Shown: positions 31,979 through 40,583, counted from the first letter of the stretch. The stretch: DNA of 48,255 nt from an uncultured Clostridium sp. (GCA_946553025.1 CAMNRM010000040.1:1-48255), one strand, 5' to 3'. Program-made: numbers and translations. The notes: generated from the sequence alone by a model not told the origin.

Positions 31979-32040
31979 TAAGCAGGGCAGATGATAAGCA
32001 GGGCAGATAATAAGCAGGGCAGATAATGAGCAGGACAGAT
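31945..32040 (+). repeat. Six 16-bp tandem repeats at the jetA end
   Basis: GATAAGCAGGGCAGAT occurs four times exactly, then twice with one to three changes, from 31945 to 32040. The jetA stop falls at 31976-31978, inside the array. The 16-base period is not a multiple of three, so slippage changes frame. The array fills most of the 118-base gap before jetB. Confidence 0.95.
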
Positions 32041-32096
32041 AATGATTAGGCGGTCAGTGCGCTGGGGGATGAAACATACACAGAATGGAGGAAATC

Positions 32097-32894
32097 GTGA
32101 ATTTCGACGAATTTTGGAAGGATTGTACATCATCAGAAAAGGATTTATTTCAAAAATCATGCAGGCGGCTTTTAAAGTCTACCTTTATTGTGCGTGATAA
32201 GGATGAGGAGAATAAAAAAGCCTATTATTTTATTGCGAAGCACCCGGAGCCGTTTTCCATGTATTTGGGCTATATAGGGTTTGACGTTGTGGTGGACAGG
32301 GATAACGGGGTAATTATGCTTTCTAACTGTGCAGATATGGCAGAAAGCGGGCGACTGCAGTCGAACAGGATGGCATTGAAGAAGATGGAAAGCATTGTGC
32401 TCTGCTGTCTTTGGACGCTGTATGCGGACAGGATTCGATCGGGGAGTCTTTCACAGGCAATCTTTATTTCAGTTGTCGATTTAAACTTTGAACTGGAAAA
32501 ATATGAAGTAAAAGAACTGATTGACAATAAAAAGCTGATCACCGATATTTTAACCTTATTTTCCCGCTTTAATCTTGTGGATATTAAAGGAAAAATCGGG
32601 GATGCCGACTGTATGATTCGGCTGTATCCGTCGCTGGCCTTTGCCTTAAATGCAGAGGAATTTACTCGCTTTGCCGAGGTTACGCGAAAGCGGATGCTGG
32701 AAAAGGGCGGGGAAGATGAGCAGGATTTTGAAGAATTATCGGACGGAGAGGATGAGGAGTATAGCATAGAATTATCGGATGGAGAGGATGAGGAGGATAG
32801 CATAGAATTATCGGACAGAGAGGACGAGGAGTATAGCATAGAATTATCGGATGAAGAAGGCGAGGAGGGGCAGGACGATGAAGCAGATGAATAG
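32097..32894 (+). CDS. jetB: Wadjet defence protein JetB (KITE-like)
   Basis: A 265-residue protein of the DUF4194/JetB type. Residues 1-200 form the helical and winged core (FWKDCTSSEKDLFQKSCRRL, then GYIGFDVVVDRDNGVIML), which in Wadjet is the KITE dimer that binds the JetA kleisin. Residues from about 213 are a very acidic tail of four 12-residue repeats, ELSDGEDEEYSI with drift. GTG 32097 is chosen because GGAGG lies six bases upstream; an ATG at 32085 overlaps that site. The gene overlaps jetC by 17 bases. Confidence 0.87.
   Translation: MNFDEFWKDCTSSEKDLFQKSCRRLLKSTFIVRDKDEENKKAYYFIAKHPEPFSMYLGYIGFDVVVDRDNGVIMLSNCADMAESGRLQSNRMALKKMESIVLCCLWTLYADRIRSGSLSQAIFISVVDLNFELEKYEVKELIDNKKLITDILTLFSRFNLVDIKGKIGDADCMIRLYPSLAFALNAEEFTRFAEVTRKRMLEKGGEDEQDFEELSDGEDEEYSIELSDGEDEEDSIELSDREDEEYSIELSDEEGEEGQDDEADE
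32733..32876 (+). repeat. Four 36-bp in-frame repeats encoding the acidic tail of JetB
   Basis: Units at 32733, 32769, 32805 and 32841 each encode 12 residues, ELSDGEDEEYSI with changes. The fourth is diverged, and its end (GAGGAGGGG, 32862-32870) forms the ribosome site of jetC. Period 36 is in frame, so copy number could vary without breaking jetB. Confidence 0.92.
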
Positions 32895-35800
32895 GAAAAC
32901 CGCGACAAAGCTTTTGATGGTGCAGTGGTCAAGGTTTCAGCGCTTATGTGTAAATCTGGAAGGTTCCACGCTCTTTACCGGGGTAAACGGAAGCGGGAAA
33001 TCGACGATTTTGGATGCCATGACCTACCTTCTCACCGGAAACCGGCAGTTTAATAAGGCGGCAAAGGATCGGGATCGAACGGTACTTGCCTATGTGCGCG
33101 GCGATACCAAAAGCAACGGGCCTTCCCGCTTTCTGCGCTCCGGGGAAGTGATTAGCTATATTGCGATGGAGTTCTGGTCGCCGGTGGAAAATCAGTTTAT
33201 GGTGGTCGGCGTGTGCATAGAATCAGCTAATGAAACCGCGCAGAAAAGCAGCTGGTTTATCTGCCGCGATACAAGGATAGAGGAGATAGCATTTACTAAA
33301 ACAGAAGGAAAATTCCTGAAAATCACACCGAAAAGTGAACTTCTGGTCAAGGGACAGTCCATGAAATCCGCGGATTTCTGGAACCGTGATCGGGGTGTGG
33401 ATCAGGTATTAAGGGCACTTGGACTGCGCTGCAATACAGAAAAATATCGCTCAAAACTGTTAAAAATGATGGCTTTTGACCCGCAGAATAATATTGATCA
33501 GTTTATTCAGGAATGTGTATTAGAGCCGGGAAAGGTGGAGTCCTTAAAGGAACTGCGGGAGCAGAGGCAGCGCTTTGAACAGATTAAAGAGGTCTATGAA
33601 AACCTGCGGAAAAGCAAGGGAAAATTAGAGGAAGTTGAGAAAAAAAGCATTGAATATGAAAAGAAAAAGAGGGATTTACATATCCGGGAATTAATGCTTT
33701 CTTACCAGGATTTAAGGCAGAAGGAAGAGGAAGAAAAGGAAATTGCGCTGCAGATGGAGGCATTGAAGCAAAAGCTTATTCACCTGCAGGGGCAGAAAAG
33801 CAGCCTGGACAGGCGCTATGACGATGCAGTAGAGCGCTATCGGATTGCCCAGAATAACGATATGGTTAAGGGGATGCAGGAAAGCCTGAATGAAATGGAG
33901 AGGCAGCGAAAAGGGCTGGAGGAGGAAATTCGACAAAATGAAGAAAGGCTGGCGAAATTAAAGCGCCTCCAGATAAAGCTTTCGGAAATTTTGCCCTGGA
34001 TGGAAGAGTTTTTGCATGTTTCCGCAGAGGATAAGCGCCGTCTGGAACGGCTGACAGAGAGGGAAGTTTCGACAGAGAAAAAGGTCGATGCCTTTGTCCG
34101 CTTTGCCGATATGGTCGGGGCACAGGATAAGCTGTTTGCCACAGACGAGGTGCATATTGACGACCAGATAAAGCGGTTTGATGAAGAGATCCGCGAATTA
34201 GAACAGAAGATAAAGCAGCTTGAAGCCAATATTTTAGTATTTCCCAAAGCGATTGAGGATGCAAGGCAAGTGATTCAAAAGGAATTTGCAAGGGAAGGGA
34301 TTCACACCGAAGTCAGGATTTTTGCTGAACTTGTACAGGAAGTGAAGGATGAAAAGTGGCGTGCGGCGATTGAAACTTTTTTGCGGAGAAAGAGATTTTT
34401 CCTGATTGTTGAGGGAAAATACTGTCATAAGGCTTTGGAAATCCTGCAGAAAAAGCAATTACATGCAGCCAATGTGGTGATTACGGATAAGCTTCCCGAT
34501 ACAAAAATTACGCCGGATTCCGCAGCGGAAATATTGACCATACCCAATCCCAATGCGCGGAAATTTGCCAATTTTCTTTTAAATGGAATACATTTATGCG
34601 GGTCATTAGAAGAATTACATGAACATCCAAAGGGCGGTATTACGCAGGATGGAATGCTGGCAAAAGGCTATTCTTTTTCCTGTATGGAGATGAAGAAAAC
34701 AGAGTTTTGCCTGGGACAGGACGCAATAAAATTTCAGCTGGAAAAGGCGAAAGAAGAGAAGAAAAGCAGGGAAAGAGAAAGAGGAAATCTCTGGAAAAAC
34801 AAGGAAAAGCTGTGCGCACAGCGAAAGGCATTAAGCCAGGTGGACTGGCAGGCCGGGCACTATGATTTCGGGGCGGCAGCGGCTCTGGAAGAGGCGGCAA
34901 AGGCGCAGAAAGGACTTGCAAAGAGGATAGAAGAAATCCGTAAAAACCCTGATTTTATGGCTGTTTTACAGGAGGTGGAGGATGCGAAAAAGGAATATCA
35001 GCGGCTTGGAGAGGAGAAGGATCGCCTTGCCGGGGATATCCGGGGCTGTGAAAAGGACCAGGAGCAGGGACAGAAGGAACAAAAAGACTTATCCGGGGAA
35101 ATTTATCGGATGAAAAGGGAGTATTCGGAGCAGTGTTTGCAGCATTTGGAACTGGAAAAACCGATGCTTGAGGAGTATGAGAGGTTAAGGGAAAAGGCAG
35201 GAGGCAAAGCAAAAGATACATCGGAAAATAAGCAAAAGGATAACGCTGAATATCATAGAGAAAAGACAGAAGAAGATAGAGGGAGCTGGCGGGTGATTAC
35301 TCCAAGGCAGGTAAAAGCCCTGAAAACCGAGCTGGAAACCTGTGTCCGGCAGCTGGAAAATGTGCAGATTGAGTATTGCCGACTGGCAGAAATCGATATG
35401 AATAAGCGGGGAGTTGCCTATATTTCTTTTTTCCGGGAGGAATACAGGAATATTGCCAATATTAAGGTTGAAGAAGCGAAGTGCCGCCTGGACGAGCAGT
35501 CATTAAAGCTGGAAAATGCCTTTATGAATGACTTTGTGGCAGAGATGAATGAAACGATTTATGATGCAAAAAATGAAATTGCAGCGATAAATCATGAACT
35601 TAAACAACTTCCCTTCGGCAATGATACCTATAAGTTTGTGATGAAGGAAAAGCCGGATCGGGCAGTGTTTTTCCGCATTTGCCGAAGGCTGGAGGATTAT
35701 ATGAGCACCCCGGAGGTCTATATGAATTCGGCAAGGGAAGATGAGGAAATGGAGCGGGATATCCGGGAATTTATGGAAGTGATTTTGGATGAAGAGGACG

Positions 35801-36216
35801 AACGGGAGTACACGGATTACCGCAAATATTTTGTGTACGATATGGAGATTGTAAGCCGCCAGGGGGGCAGCGAGATTGTTTCCGATCTTTCCAAAAAACA
35901 GGGTTCAGCCAGCAACGGAGAGAAGCAGACACCGTACTTTATTATCCTGGCGGCAAGCCTTCTGCAGTGCTATCCGCGAACAGCCTGCTGTGCAAGGCTG
36001 GCCTTTATCGACGAGGCATTTTCGGCATTGTCCAGGGAGAGGATCGAGCAGATGGTGAAGTATCTGGAGGATAATCATTTTCAGGTGTTCTATGCTGCGC
36101 CGCCGGAGAAAATCAACAGTATCGGAACCTATATTGATTCAACGGTAAGCCTGGTTATTACGGGAAGATATACAAATGCGGTGGAGGGGTTGGTGAAAGA
36201 TGGAGATAACACTTAG
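32878..36216 (+). CDS. jetC: Wadjet SMC-like ATPase JetC
   Basis: A 1112-residue SMC/MukB-like protein. The Walker A motif is GVNGSGKST at residues 35-43. Two long coiled coils (about 230-480 and 620-860) flank a hinge-like globular region near 490-610. The C-terminal head holds the signature region KQGSASNGEKQTPYFIIL and Walker B AFIDEAFSAL at about 1040-1050. All ATPase motifs look intact. JetC supplies the DNA-extruding motor of the Wadjet anti-plasmid complex. ATG 32878 is chosen because GAGGAGGGG lies eight bases upstream; it overlaps the jetB end. An extra low-complexity segment near 775-800 (KAKDTSENKQKDNAEYHREK) lies in the second coil. Confidence 0.93.
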   Translation: MKQMNRKTATKLLMVQWSRFQRLCVNLEGSTLFTGVNGSGKSTILDAMTYLLTGNRQFNKAAKDRDRTVLAYVRGDTKSNGPSRFLRSGEVISYIAMEFWSPVENQFMVVGVCIESANETAQKSSWFICRDTRIEEIAFTKTEGKFLKITPKSELLVKGQSMKSADFWNRDRGVDQVLRALGLRCNTEKYRSKLLKMMAFDPQNNIDQFIQECVLEPGKVESLKELREQRQRFEQIKEVYENLRKSKGKLEEVEKKSIEYEKKKRDLHIRELMLSYQDLRQKEEEEKEIALQMEALKQKLIHLQGQKSSLDRRYDDAVERYRIAQNNDMVKGMQESLNEMERQRKGLEEEIRQNEERLAKLKRLQIKLSEILPWMEEFLHVSAEDKRRLERLTEREVSTEKKVDAFVRFADMVGAQDKLFATDEVHIDDQIKRFDEEIRELEQKIKQLEANILVFPKAIEDARQVIQKEFAREGIHTEVRIFAELVQEVKDEKWRAAIETFLRRKRFFLIVEGKYCHKALEILQKKQLHAANVVITDKLPDTKITPDSAAEILTIPNPNARKFANFLLNGIHLCGSLEELHEHPKGGITQDGMLAKGYSFSCMEMKKTEFCLGQDAIKFQLEKAKEEKKSRERERGNLWKNKEKLCAQRKALSQVDWQAGHYDFGAAAALEEAAKAQKGLAKRIEEIRKNPDFMAVLQEVEDAKKEYQRLGEEKDRLAGDIRGCEKDQEQGQKEQKDLSGEIYRMKREYSEQCLQHLELEKPMLEEYERLREKAGGKAKDTSENKQKDNAEYHREKTEEDRGSWRVITPRQVKALKTELETCVRQLENVQIEYCRLAEIDMNKRGVAYISFFREEYRNIANIKVEEAKCRLDEQSLKLENAFMNDFVAEMNETIYDAKNEIAAINHELKQLPFGNDTYKFVMKEKPDRAVFFRICRRLEDYMSTPEVYMNSAREDEEMERDIREFMEVILDEEDEREYTDYRKYFVYDMEIVSRQGGSEIVSDLSKKQGSASNGEKQTPYFIILAASLLQCYPRTACCARLAFIDEAFSALSRERIEQMVKYLEDNHFQVFYAAPPEKINSIGTYIDSTVSLVITGRYTNAVEGLVKDGDNT

Positions 36217-37426
36217 CCAGTGGCAGAAAAAAGTTCTGGAATCTTTGCTGAATCAGTATGAAAACAGCAAGACTTACCGGGAGAAGAATAAGGTCACGCA
36301 GACATTTTCAGTTTCTCCGGCAAAAGTTTTCCCTGATTATGATTCTGATTTTGTGGATATTGACCTTGTACATGATTTTGAACAGCAGATGAAGGAATTA
36401 GAACAGAGCGGACTTCTTGTGATTATCCGAAAAAATGGTGTGATGGCAAAATTAATGGCCAATCCGTGGAGATGGGGAGATGTTTATAAGCTTTTAGGAA
36501 AAAAAGGGCGCAGGCAGAAAGAGCAGGAGCAGGCGAAAGTTTATGAGGAATTTCTGGCGATTGATCCGGGGATGGATGCTTTTTGCCAGGGGCAGATTGC
36601 GCGGTTAAATGAGGGAGCAAAACCAATATTTGCACCGGATAAAGCAAAAAAGCTGTTAAAGTTGTGGAAATTCCTTGCAGAAAATCAGGAGGAGGTACTG
36701 GAACGGGAACTGTCCATTGCCGTATTGGGGGACAGTAAGATGTGGGAAAGAAGGTATCGCTCCATGCTATGCCGGTTACTGCGAAAATATAATGATTTTG
36801 AAGCGATTCTTCTCGGTGTGGATGATAAAAGAGAGGCGGAAAAGATAATTTTAAGGGAGTATCATGTGGAAGCAAATCCTTCTTTTGCCTATATTAAGGG
36901 AGAATCAGAGATTTTCTTTTCGGATGGACAAAGATTAAGGATAGCCCCGGATATGCCCATTGCGCTTACAGAAAAAACCCTGGAGAGCGTTTGTGCAGTA
37001 AAGATTCTGGCAAAAAAAGTAATGACGGTTGAAAACCTGACTTCTTTTCATCGAATGGCGCAAAAGGAATATTTTTACCTGTTTTTGAGTGGGTATCATA
37101 ACCATATGAAACAACGGCTGCTGTGTAAAATCAACGCTGATAATCCAGAAATCCAGTGGTGTCATTTTGGTGATATTGACCCGGACGGGTTTTATATTAT
37201 TGAGCATTTGATTAAGGGAACAGGGATAGAATTTCAGCCTGTTTATATGGATACCGCCTGTCTGAAAAAGTATGATTCCTATACGAAACCATTGAATGAA
37301 AACGATGTGCGGAAGGCAAAATCTTTACTTGAACAGGGAAAATATCCGGAAGTTATGGGATATATGCTGGATAAAAATAAAAAGCTGGAGCAGGAGATTG
37401 TGAGTTGGATGATGGGGAGGAAATAA
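36200..37426 (+). CDS. jetD: Wadjet nuclease JetD (Toprim)
   Basis: A 408-residue protein of the JetD (DUF3322/DUF2220) type. An N-terminal helical arm domain leads to a C-terminal Toprim domain with the conserved Glu in VENLTSFH at about 277 and the DxD motif in HFGDIDPDGFYII at about 320-330, both needed for metal-dependent cleavage. JetD cuts circular DNA that the JetABC motor has fully extruded. The start overlaps jetC by 17 bases with GGAGGGG upstream, so the last three genes of the operon are translationally coupled. No terminator was seen before the next promoter. Confidence 0.92.
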   Translation: MEITLSQWQKKVLESLLNQYENSKTYREKNKVTQTFSVSPAKVFPDYDSDFVDIDLVHDFEQQMKELEQSGLLVIIRKNGVMAKLMANPWRWGDVYKLLGKKGRRQKEQEQAKVYEEFLAIDPGMDAFCQGQIARLNEGAKPIFAPDKAKKLLKLWKFLAENQEEVLERELSIAVLGDSKMWERRYRSMLCRLLRKYNDFEAILLGVDDKREAEKIILREYHVEANPSFAYIKGESEIFFSDGQRLRIAPDMPIALTEKTLESVCAVKILAKKVMTVENLTSFHRMAQKEYFYLFLSGYHNHMKQRLLCKINADNPEIQWCHFGDIDPDGFYIIEHLIKGTGIEFQPVYMDTACLKKYDSYTKPLNENDVRKAKSLLEQGKYPEVMGYMLDKNKKLEQEIVSWMMGRK

Positions 37427-37446
37427 ATTGTAAAATTACTATATAA

Positions 37447-37497
37447 ATGGAAACAGATTTTGATTTTGAGAATTTGTTTTTGCCGTTGCGTTTCCAT
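37447..37497. promoter_or_regulatory. Inverted repeat at the cassette promoter
   Basis: ATGGAAAC (37447-37454) and GTTTCCAT (37490-37497) are perfect inverted copies. The second overlaps the -35 box of the cassette promoter, so a repressor or looping site is possible. Confidence 0.4.
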
Positions 37498-37514
37498 ATA
37501 AAATTTAGTATAAT
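37486..37514 (+). promoter_or_regulatory. Sigma-A promoter of the three-gene cassette
   Basis: TTGCGT (37486-37491), a 17-base spacer and TATAAT (37509-37514) lie 57 bases before the first start codon. Confidence 0.75.
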
Positions 37515-37571
37515 TAGGGAAGTGGAAAAGAAGGACGGCGAATAATAAAAAGATGAGGGGGTATAAGAATT

Positions 37572-38225
37572 ATGCAAAGTTTAATTAGGTTTTCTTTGTT
37601 TGGAAATTACGAAAGATTTAGTACGAATAATTTAGAAACTTATATGAAATTGATTGAGTTTTTTGGAAAAAAGGGATATAAGCCAGCAACCGCAAATGAA
37701 CTGCAACTACAGGCAAATGGTCAGGCTCGGGTGCTTATTATGCCTACATTTTTTAATGAATCCAATAGTACAGTAGAAATAATGTCAAATCGCATAAATT
37801 TCCAGAAAATGATTAATAAAGCGGCTGATATCCATAAATTAAATGAAGAGTTTGCCAGTGAATTTTTGGATATGGTGACAACGTTTATTCCAGATATGGC
37901 AATTATTTCAAATAGGGTGGCTTTAAACTGTAATATACTGAAAGATGATATAGTGTCAGAAATGCCAACTCAATCAAGTTATTTTGATAATGTAAATAAA
38001 ACGGAAATGTCCGTGAGAAATGCTGCACGTATAGAAGTAGAAAAAGAAGAAAGCAATATAATTATTGAAAAATATGTTACTGAACAAGGTGGATTTACCA
38101 GATATTCTTATGATATTAATTCAATTGAAGAAAATCAGGCAAGCCGTTTTCATTCGGATAAAATTAAAAAAATGTATGAAGCTTATGTAAGGATAGCTGT
38201 AGAAATAGAGAAGGGGCTGAAATAG
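37572..38225 (+). CDS. Hypothetical protein A of an unknown three-gene cassette
   Basis: A 217-residue soluble protein that I do not recognise. The N-terminal half alternates strands and helices (SLIRFSLFGNYERFSTNNLE, then ARVLIMPTFFNESNSTVEIMS). The phrase STVEIMSNRINFQK recalls the mid-region of sporadic TIGR04255-type proteins, but the match is too weak to assign. The C-terminal part is charged, with a short helical end. No signal peptide, membrane helix or catalytic motif is visible. GAGGGGG precedes the start. The codon use is more AT-rich than in the Wadjet genes. The stop is followed directly by the start of gene B with no gap. Confidence 0.75.
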   Translation: MQSLIRFSLFGNYERFSTNNLETYMKLIEFFGKKGYKPATANELQLQANGQARVLIMPTFFNESNSTVEIMSNRINFQKMINKAADIHKLNEEFASEFLDMVTTFIPDMAIISNRVALNCNILKDDIVSEMPTQSSYFDNVNKTEMSVRNAARIEVEKEESNIIIEKYVTEQGGFTRYSYDINSIEENQASRFHSDKIKKMYEAYVRIAVEIEKGLK

Positions 38226-38831
38226 ATGATTGGCTATAAAGGTATTGATTCTTTATCTTTTGATTTAAAAGTAGTTCTATTAGATGAAAATGACTTTGAA
38301 TATGCATCATATTTGGAAACAGACCCGAATATAAATAAAAGCAAAACAAGAAGATTTAGCAATATGATTAGCAGTGATATTGCTAGACAGTTTAAAGATA
38401 TGCAAGAGCAGGTTATGAGTAAGGAAATACCAATATTATCAAGACTTTTGGATGAAACACCATTTGACACAGGATATGAATCTTTGGCTGAAAGATATTT
38501 TGAACAATTATCAGAAAATTATGGTCCTATAGCAGATACAATACTTCAAAATATATATCTTCAGAATATGTACCATAATCAGTATTTGTTAAAACATCTT
38601 TTATTTATTGTTAGCAATTTGCCTGCAAGTAAAAGAAAAAATCTTGAGATTATTCCATTAGCAGGAATTTCTAATCCTGATATAGAAATTCAGGATTTAT
38701 CCGTAAAATGTTTCGAGGCTTGGGAAGATAAACGGCATGTGCCAACATTAATTAACCTGCGTAATCATACCAGGGTTCAATGGTTTAAAGACTATATAAG
38801 TGATGTAATTGATGAATTAGAAGAGGAATAG
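38226..38831 (+). CDS. Hypothetical protein B of an unknown three-gene cassette
   Basis: A 201-residue soluble, largely helical protein. I do not recognise its family. The C-terminal 90 residues read like a short alpha-solenoid or HEAT-like repeat (NPDIEIQDLSVKCFEAWEDK, then HVPTLINLRNHTRVQWFKDY), a pattern common in adaptor or sensor proteins. The N-terminal part contains LDENDFEYASYLETDPNINK. It begins on the base after gene A's stop, with AAGGGG upstream, and gene C begins one base after its stop; such packing implies one multi-protein product. Confidence 0.75.
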   Translation: MIGYKGIDSLSFDLKVVLLDENDFEYASYLETDPNINKSKTRRFSNMISSDIARQFKDMQEQVMSKEIPILSRLLDETPFDTGYESLAERYFEQLSENYGPIADTILQNIYLQNMYHNQYLLKHLLFIVSNLPASKRKNLEIIPLAGISNPDIEIQDLSVKCFEAWEDKRHVPTLINLRNHTRVQWFKDYISDVIDELEEE

Positions 38832-38832
38832 A

Positions 38833-39348
38833 ATGGCATACTATATAAGAAAAATTTCACGTTCTAAGTGGCAGGATAATCCATTAAGTACAAATGAAGA
38901 AAAGGCATTACAAGAAATAAGAAGTGTATCCGCAGATGCGATAACTAATTGTATAAAAACAACTGGCAATAGGTTATCCATATGGAAGGTTGAAGAAAAA
39001 AATAATTCTATTGATGATATTATTCCTTTGATCATTGGCTTTGAAAGGCCAGATACTTGTGATGTTATTTATATACCTGAAGAACTGTTCTTTGAAGAAG
39101 GAATAAGCTTGGAACAATCTTCGGAGGACGCAAATACACCATTGGAGGAACTGAAACAATATCATTACAATGCTATTGTTAATAATTATGAAGGATTGGG
39201 TAAATTTGCAAAAGTAGTGTTAAAGTCCCTAAGTAATCATAAACGATTTAGAGGGAGAGAGGTCAAAACAAAATTAAAAGAAATGTTAATTAATCATGAT
39301 ATAGATAAGGATATGATCTCATTAAAGCTATACGAAAAAATCAAATGA
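38833..39348 (+). CDS. Hypothetical protein C of an unknown three-gene cassette
   Basis: A 171-residue soluble protein starting MAYYIRKISRSKWQD. I know no family for it. The N-terminal half suggests an alpha/beta fold (NRLSIWKVEEKNNSIDDIIP, then CDVIYIPEELFFEEGISLE); the end is helical and basic (KRFRGREVKTKLKEMLINHD). No catalytic motif can be named. It is the last gene of the A-B-C unit, which lies directly after Wadjet jetD, and is followed by a relic of an AraC regulator. No terminator was seen. Confidence 0.75.
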   Translation: MAYYIRKISRSKWQDNPLSTNEEKALQEIRSVSADAITNCIKTTGNRLSIWKVEEKNNSIDDIIPLIIGFERPDTCDVIYIPEELFFEEGISLEQSSEDANTPLEELKQYHYNAIVNNYEGLGKFAKVVLKSLSNHKRFRGREVKTKLKEMLINHDIDKDMISLKLYEKIK

Positions 39349-39445
39349 GTGCTATTTGGATTATTTGTATATTCTGACAATAAATCTTTTTGTGATCTTG
39401 TAAAATAATCATTCTTATTTCATGAGGATCTTACTCCCTGTTTGA

Positions 39446-39717
39446 TTAATGTAGAACCTCCCACCAGTTCCTTCGTACCTGCAAAGGCGTGGCGTGAAAA
39501 TGCTCGGCAAATACCTGCGAAACAATTTATAATTGGTAAACCCATGGCGTTCCAGGATTTGCTGTAAGGTATCATTTGTTGACAGCAAGTCCTGGTAAAT
39601 ATGGGACAGGCGGACTTTGATTTCTTTGAATATTTGGCAGATGAGGGGAAAGCAGTGGATTGACTGATAAAATATCGATGAAATTCTGTTATCTATCTTA
39701 AGGCAGAATTTCTTGTG
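39446..39717 (-). pseudogene. AraC-family regulator relic
   Basis: On the minus strand, one frame encodes the end of an AraC-type regulator (SHIYQDLLSTNDTLQQILER, then HGFTNYKLFRR). At about 39513-39515 a one-base loss shifts to a second frame, FAEHFHATPLQVRRNWWE, which completes the second helix-turn-helix and ends at a stop (39446-39448). A stop at 39718-39720 closes the upstream side, and the sensor half is missing. It marks decayed DNA at the edge of the three-gene cassette. Confidence 0.72.
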
Positions 39718-39762
39718 CTATCCTTAATGCAGAACTTCATCTGGCTGTCCTTGCAGGAATCT
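39694..39762. repeat. Degenerate 25-27-bp repeats before the phosphatase gene
   Basis: TATCTTAAGGCAGAATTTCT, TATCCTTAATGCAGAACTTC and TGTCCTTGCAGGAATCT recur in tandem from 39694. They overlap the 5' edge of the AraC relic and the -35 box downstream. Confidence 0.4.
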
Positions 39763-39779
39763 GAGGATTGTGCTATGCT
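39751..39779 (+). promoter_or_regulatory. Sigma-A promoter of the histidine phosphatase gene
   Basis: TTGCAG (39751-39756), a 17-base spacer and TATGCT (39774-39779) lie 30 bases before the start codon. Confidence 0.65.
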
Positions 39780-39809
39780 AAAGCATAATGAAAATCATGG
39801 AGGGCAGAA

Positions 39810-40583
39810 ATGAGAATATTAATGATACGCCATGGAGATCCGGATTATGAACATGATTCTCTTACAGAAGTAGGGAAGAAAGAGGCGGCGCTGCTTGCTG
39901 AAATTGCCGAAGATTTGCATATGGGGGACTGCTTTGTATCACCGCTTGGCCGGGCGCAGGAAACGGCATCTTACAGCCTGAAAAAGCTGAACCGCTCGGC
40001 AAAGACCCTGGACTGGCTTCGGGAATTTCCGGCAAAGCTGGATATTAACGGTTCGGAAGAACTGCAGAAGGCTTATCCTGACACAAAAATGAAAGATGGG
40101 TTCTACATACCAAGGATTGTCTGGGATATGGTGCCGTCCTATTATCTGACCCACCCGGAATATACGGACAGAAAAGCCTGGCGGGAGTCTGCGGTGGCGA
40201 AAAAAAGCGATATGATTTCTCTGTACGATAAGGTGACTGCAAGTCTGGATGAACTGCTTTCCGGTTATGGCTATGTTCGGGACGGGATGCTTTATCGCGT
40301 GGAGAGGGCGAGTACAGATACAGTTACGTTCTTTTGCCATTTTGGTTTAAGCTGCGTTCTTCTTTCTCACCTGATGAATGTATCACCGTTTTCGCTCTGG
40401 CATGGGACGGTTTTGGCACCGACTTCCGTGACGGAGGTGATAACGGAGGAGCGGGAGCAGGGAATTGCCATGTTCCGTGCACAGCGCATAGGGGATGTGC
40501 ATCATCTTCTGGCTGGCGGAAGGAAACCGTCATTTTCTGCAAGGTTTTGCGAAACGTATAATGATGTGGGGCAGAGGCATTAA
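39810..40583 (+). CDS. Histidine phosphatase (phosphoglycerate mutase-like)
   Basis: A 257-residue cytosolic protein. MRILMIRHGDPDYEHD carries the catalytic RHG motif; SPLGRAQETA supplies the second Arg and TFFCHFGLS the later His. It therefore belongs to the histidine phosphatase superfamily, longer than the usual 200 residues because of an insert around 90-150. Members dephosphorylate small metabolites or act as mutases; the substrate is unknown. GGAGGG precedes the start. Confidence 0.85.
   Translation: MRILMIRHGDPDYEHDSLTEVGKKEAALLAEIAEDLHMGDCFVSPLGRAQETASYSLKKLNRSAKTLDWLREFPAKLDINGSEELQKAYPDTKMKDGFYIPRIVWDMVPSYYLTHPEYTDRKAWRESAVAKKSDMISLYDKVTASLDELLSGYGYVRDGMLYRVERASTDTVTFFCHFGLSCVLLSHLMNVSPFSLWHGTVLAPTSVTEVITEEREQGIAMFRAQRIGDVHHLLAGGRKPSFSARFCETYNDVGQRH

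Noticed and set aside
31945-32040. Iteron-type replication origin at the 16-bp repeats
   Set aside because: No replication initiator gene lies nearby and the repeat sits at a gene end within an operon.
32270-32932. Serine-rich open frame antisense to jetB
   Set aside because: It is the complement of the acidic repeats and jetB core; the serine runs are a by-product of the repeat.
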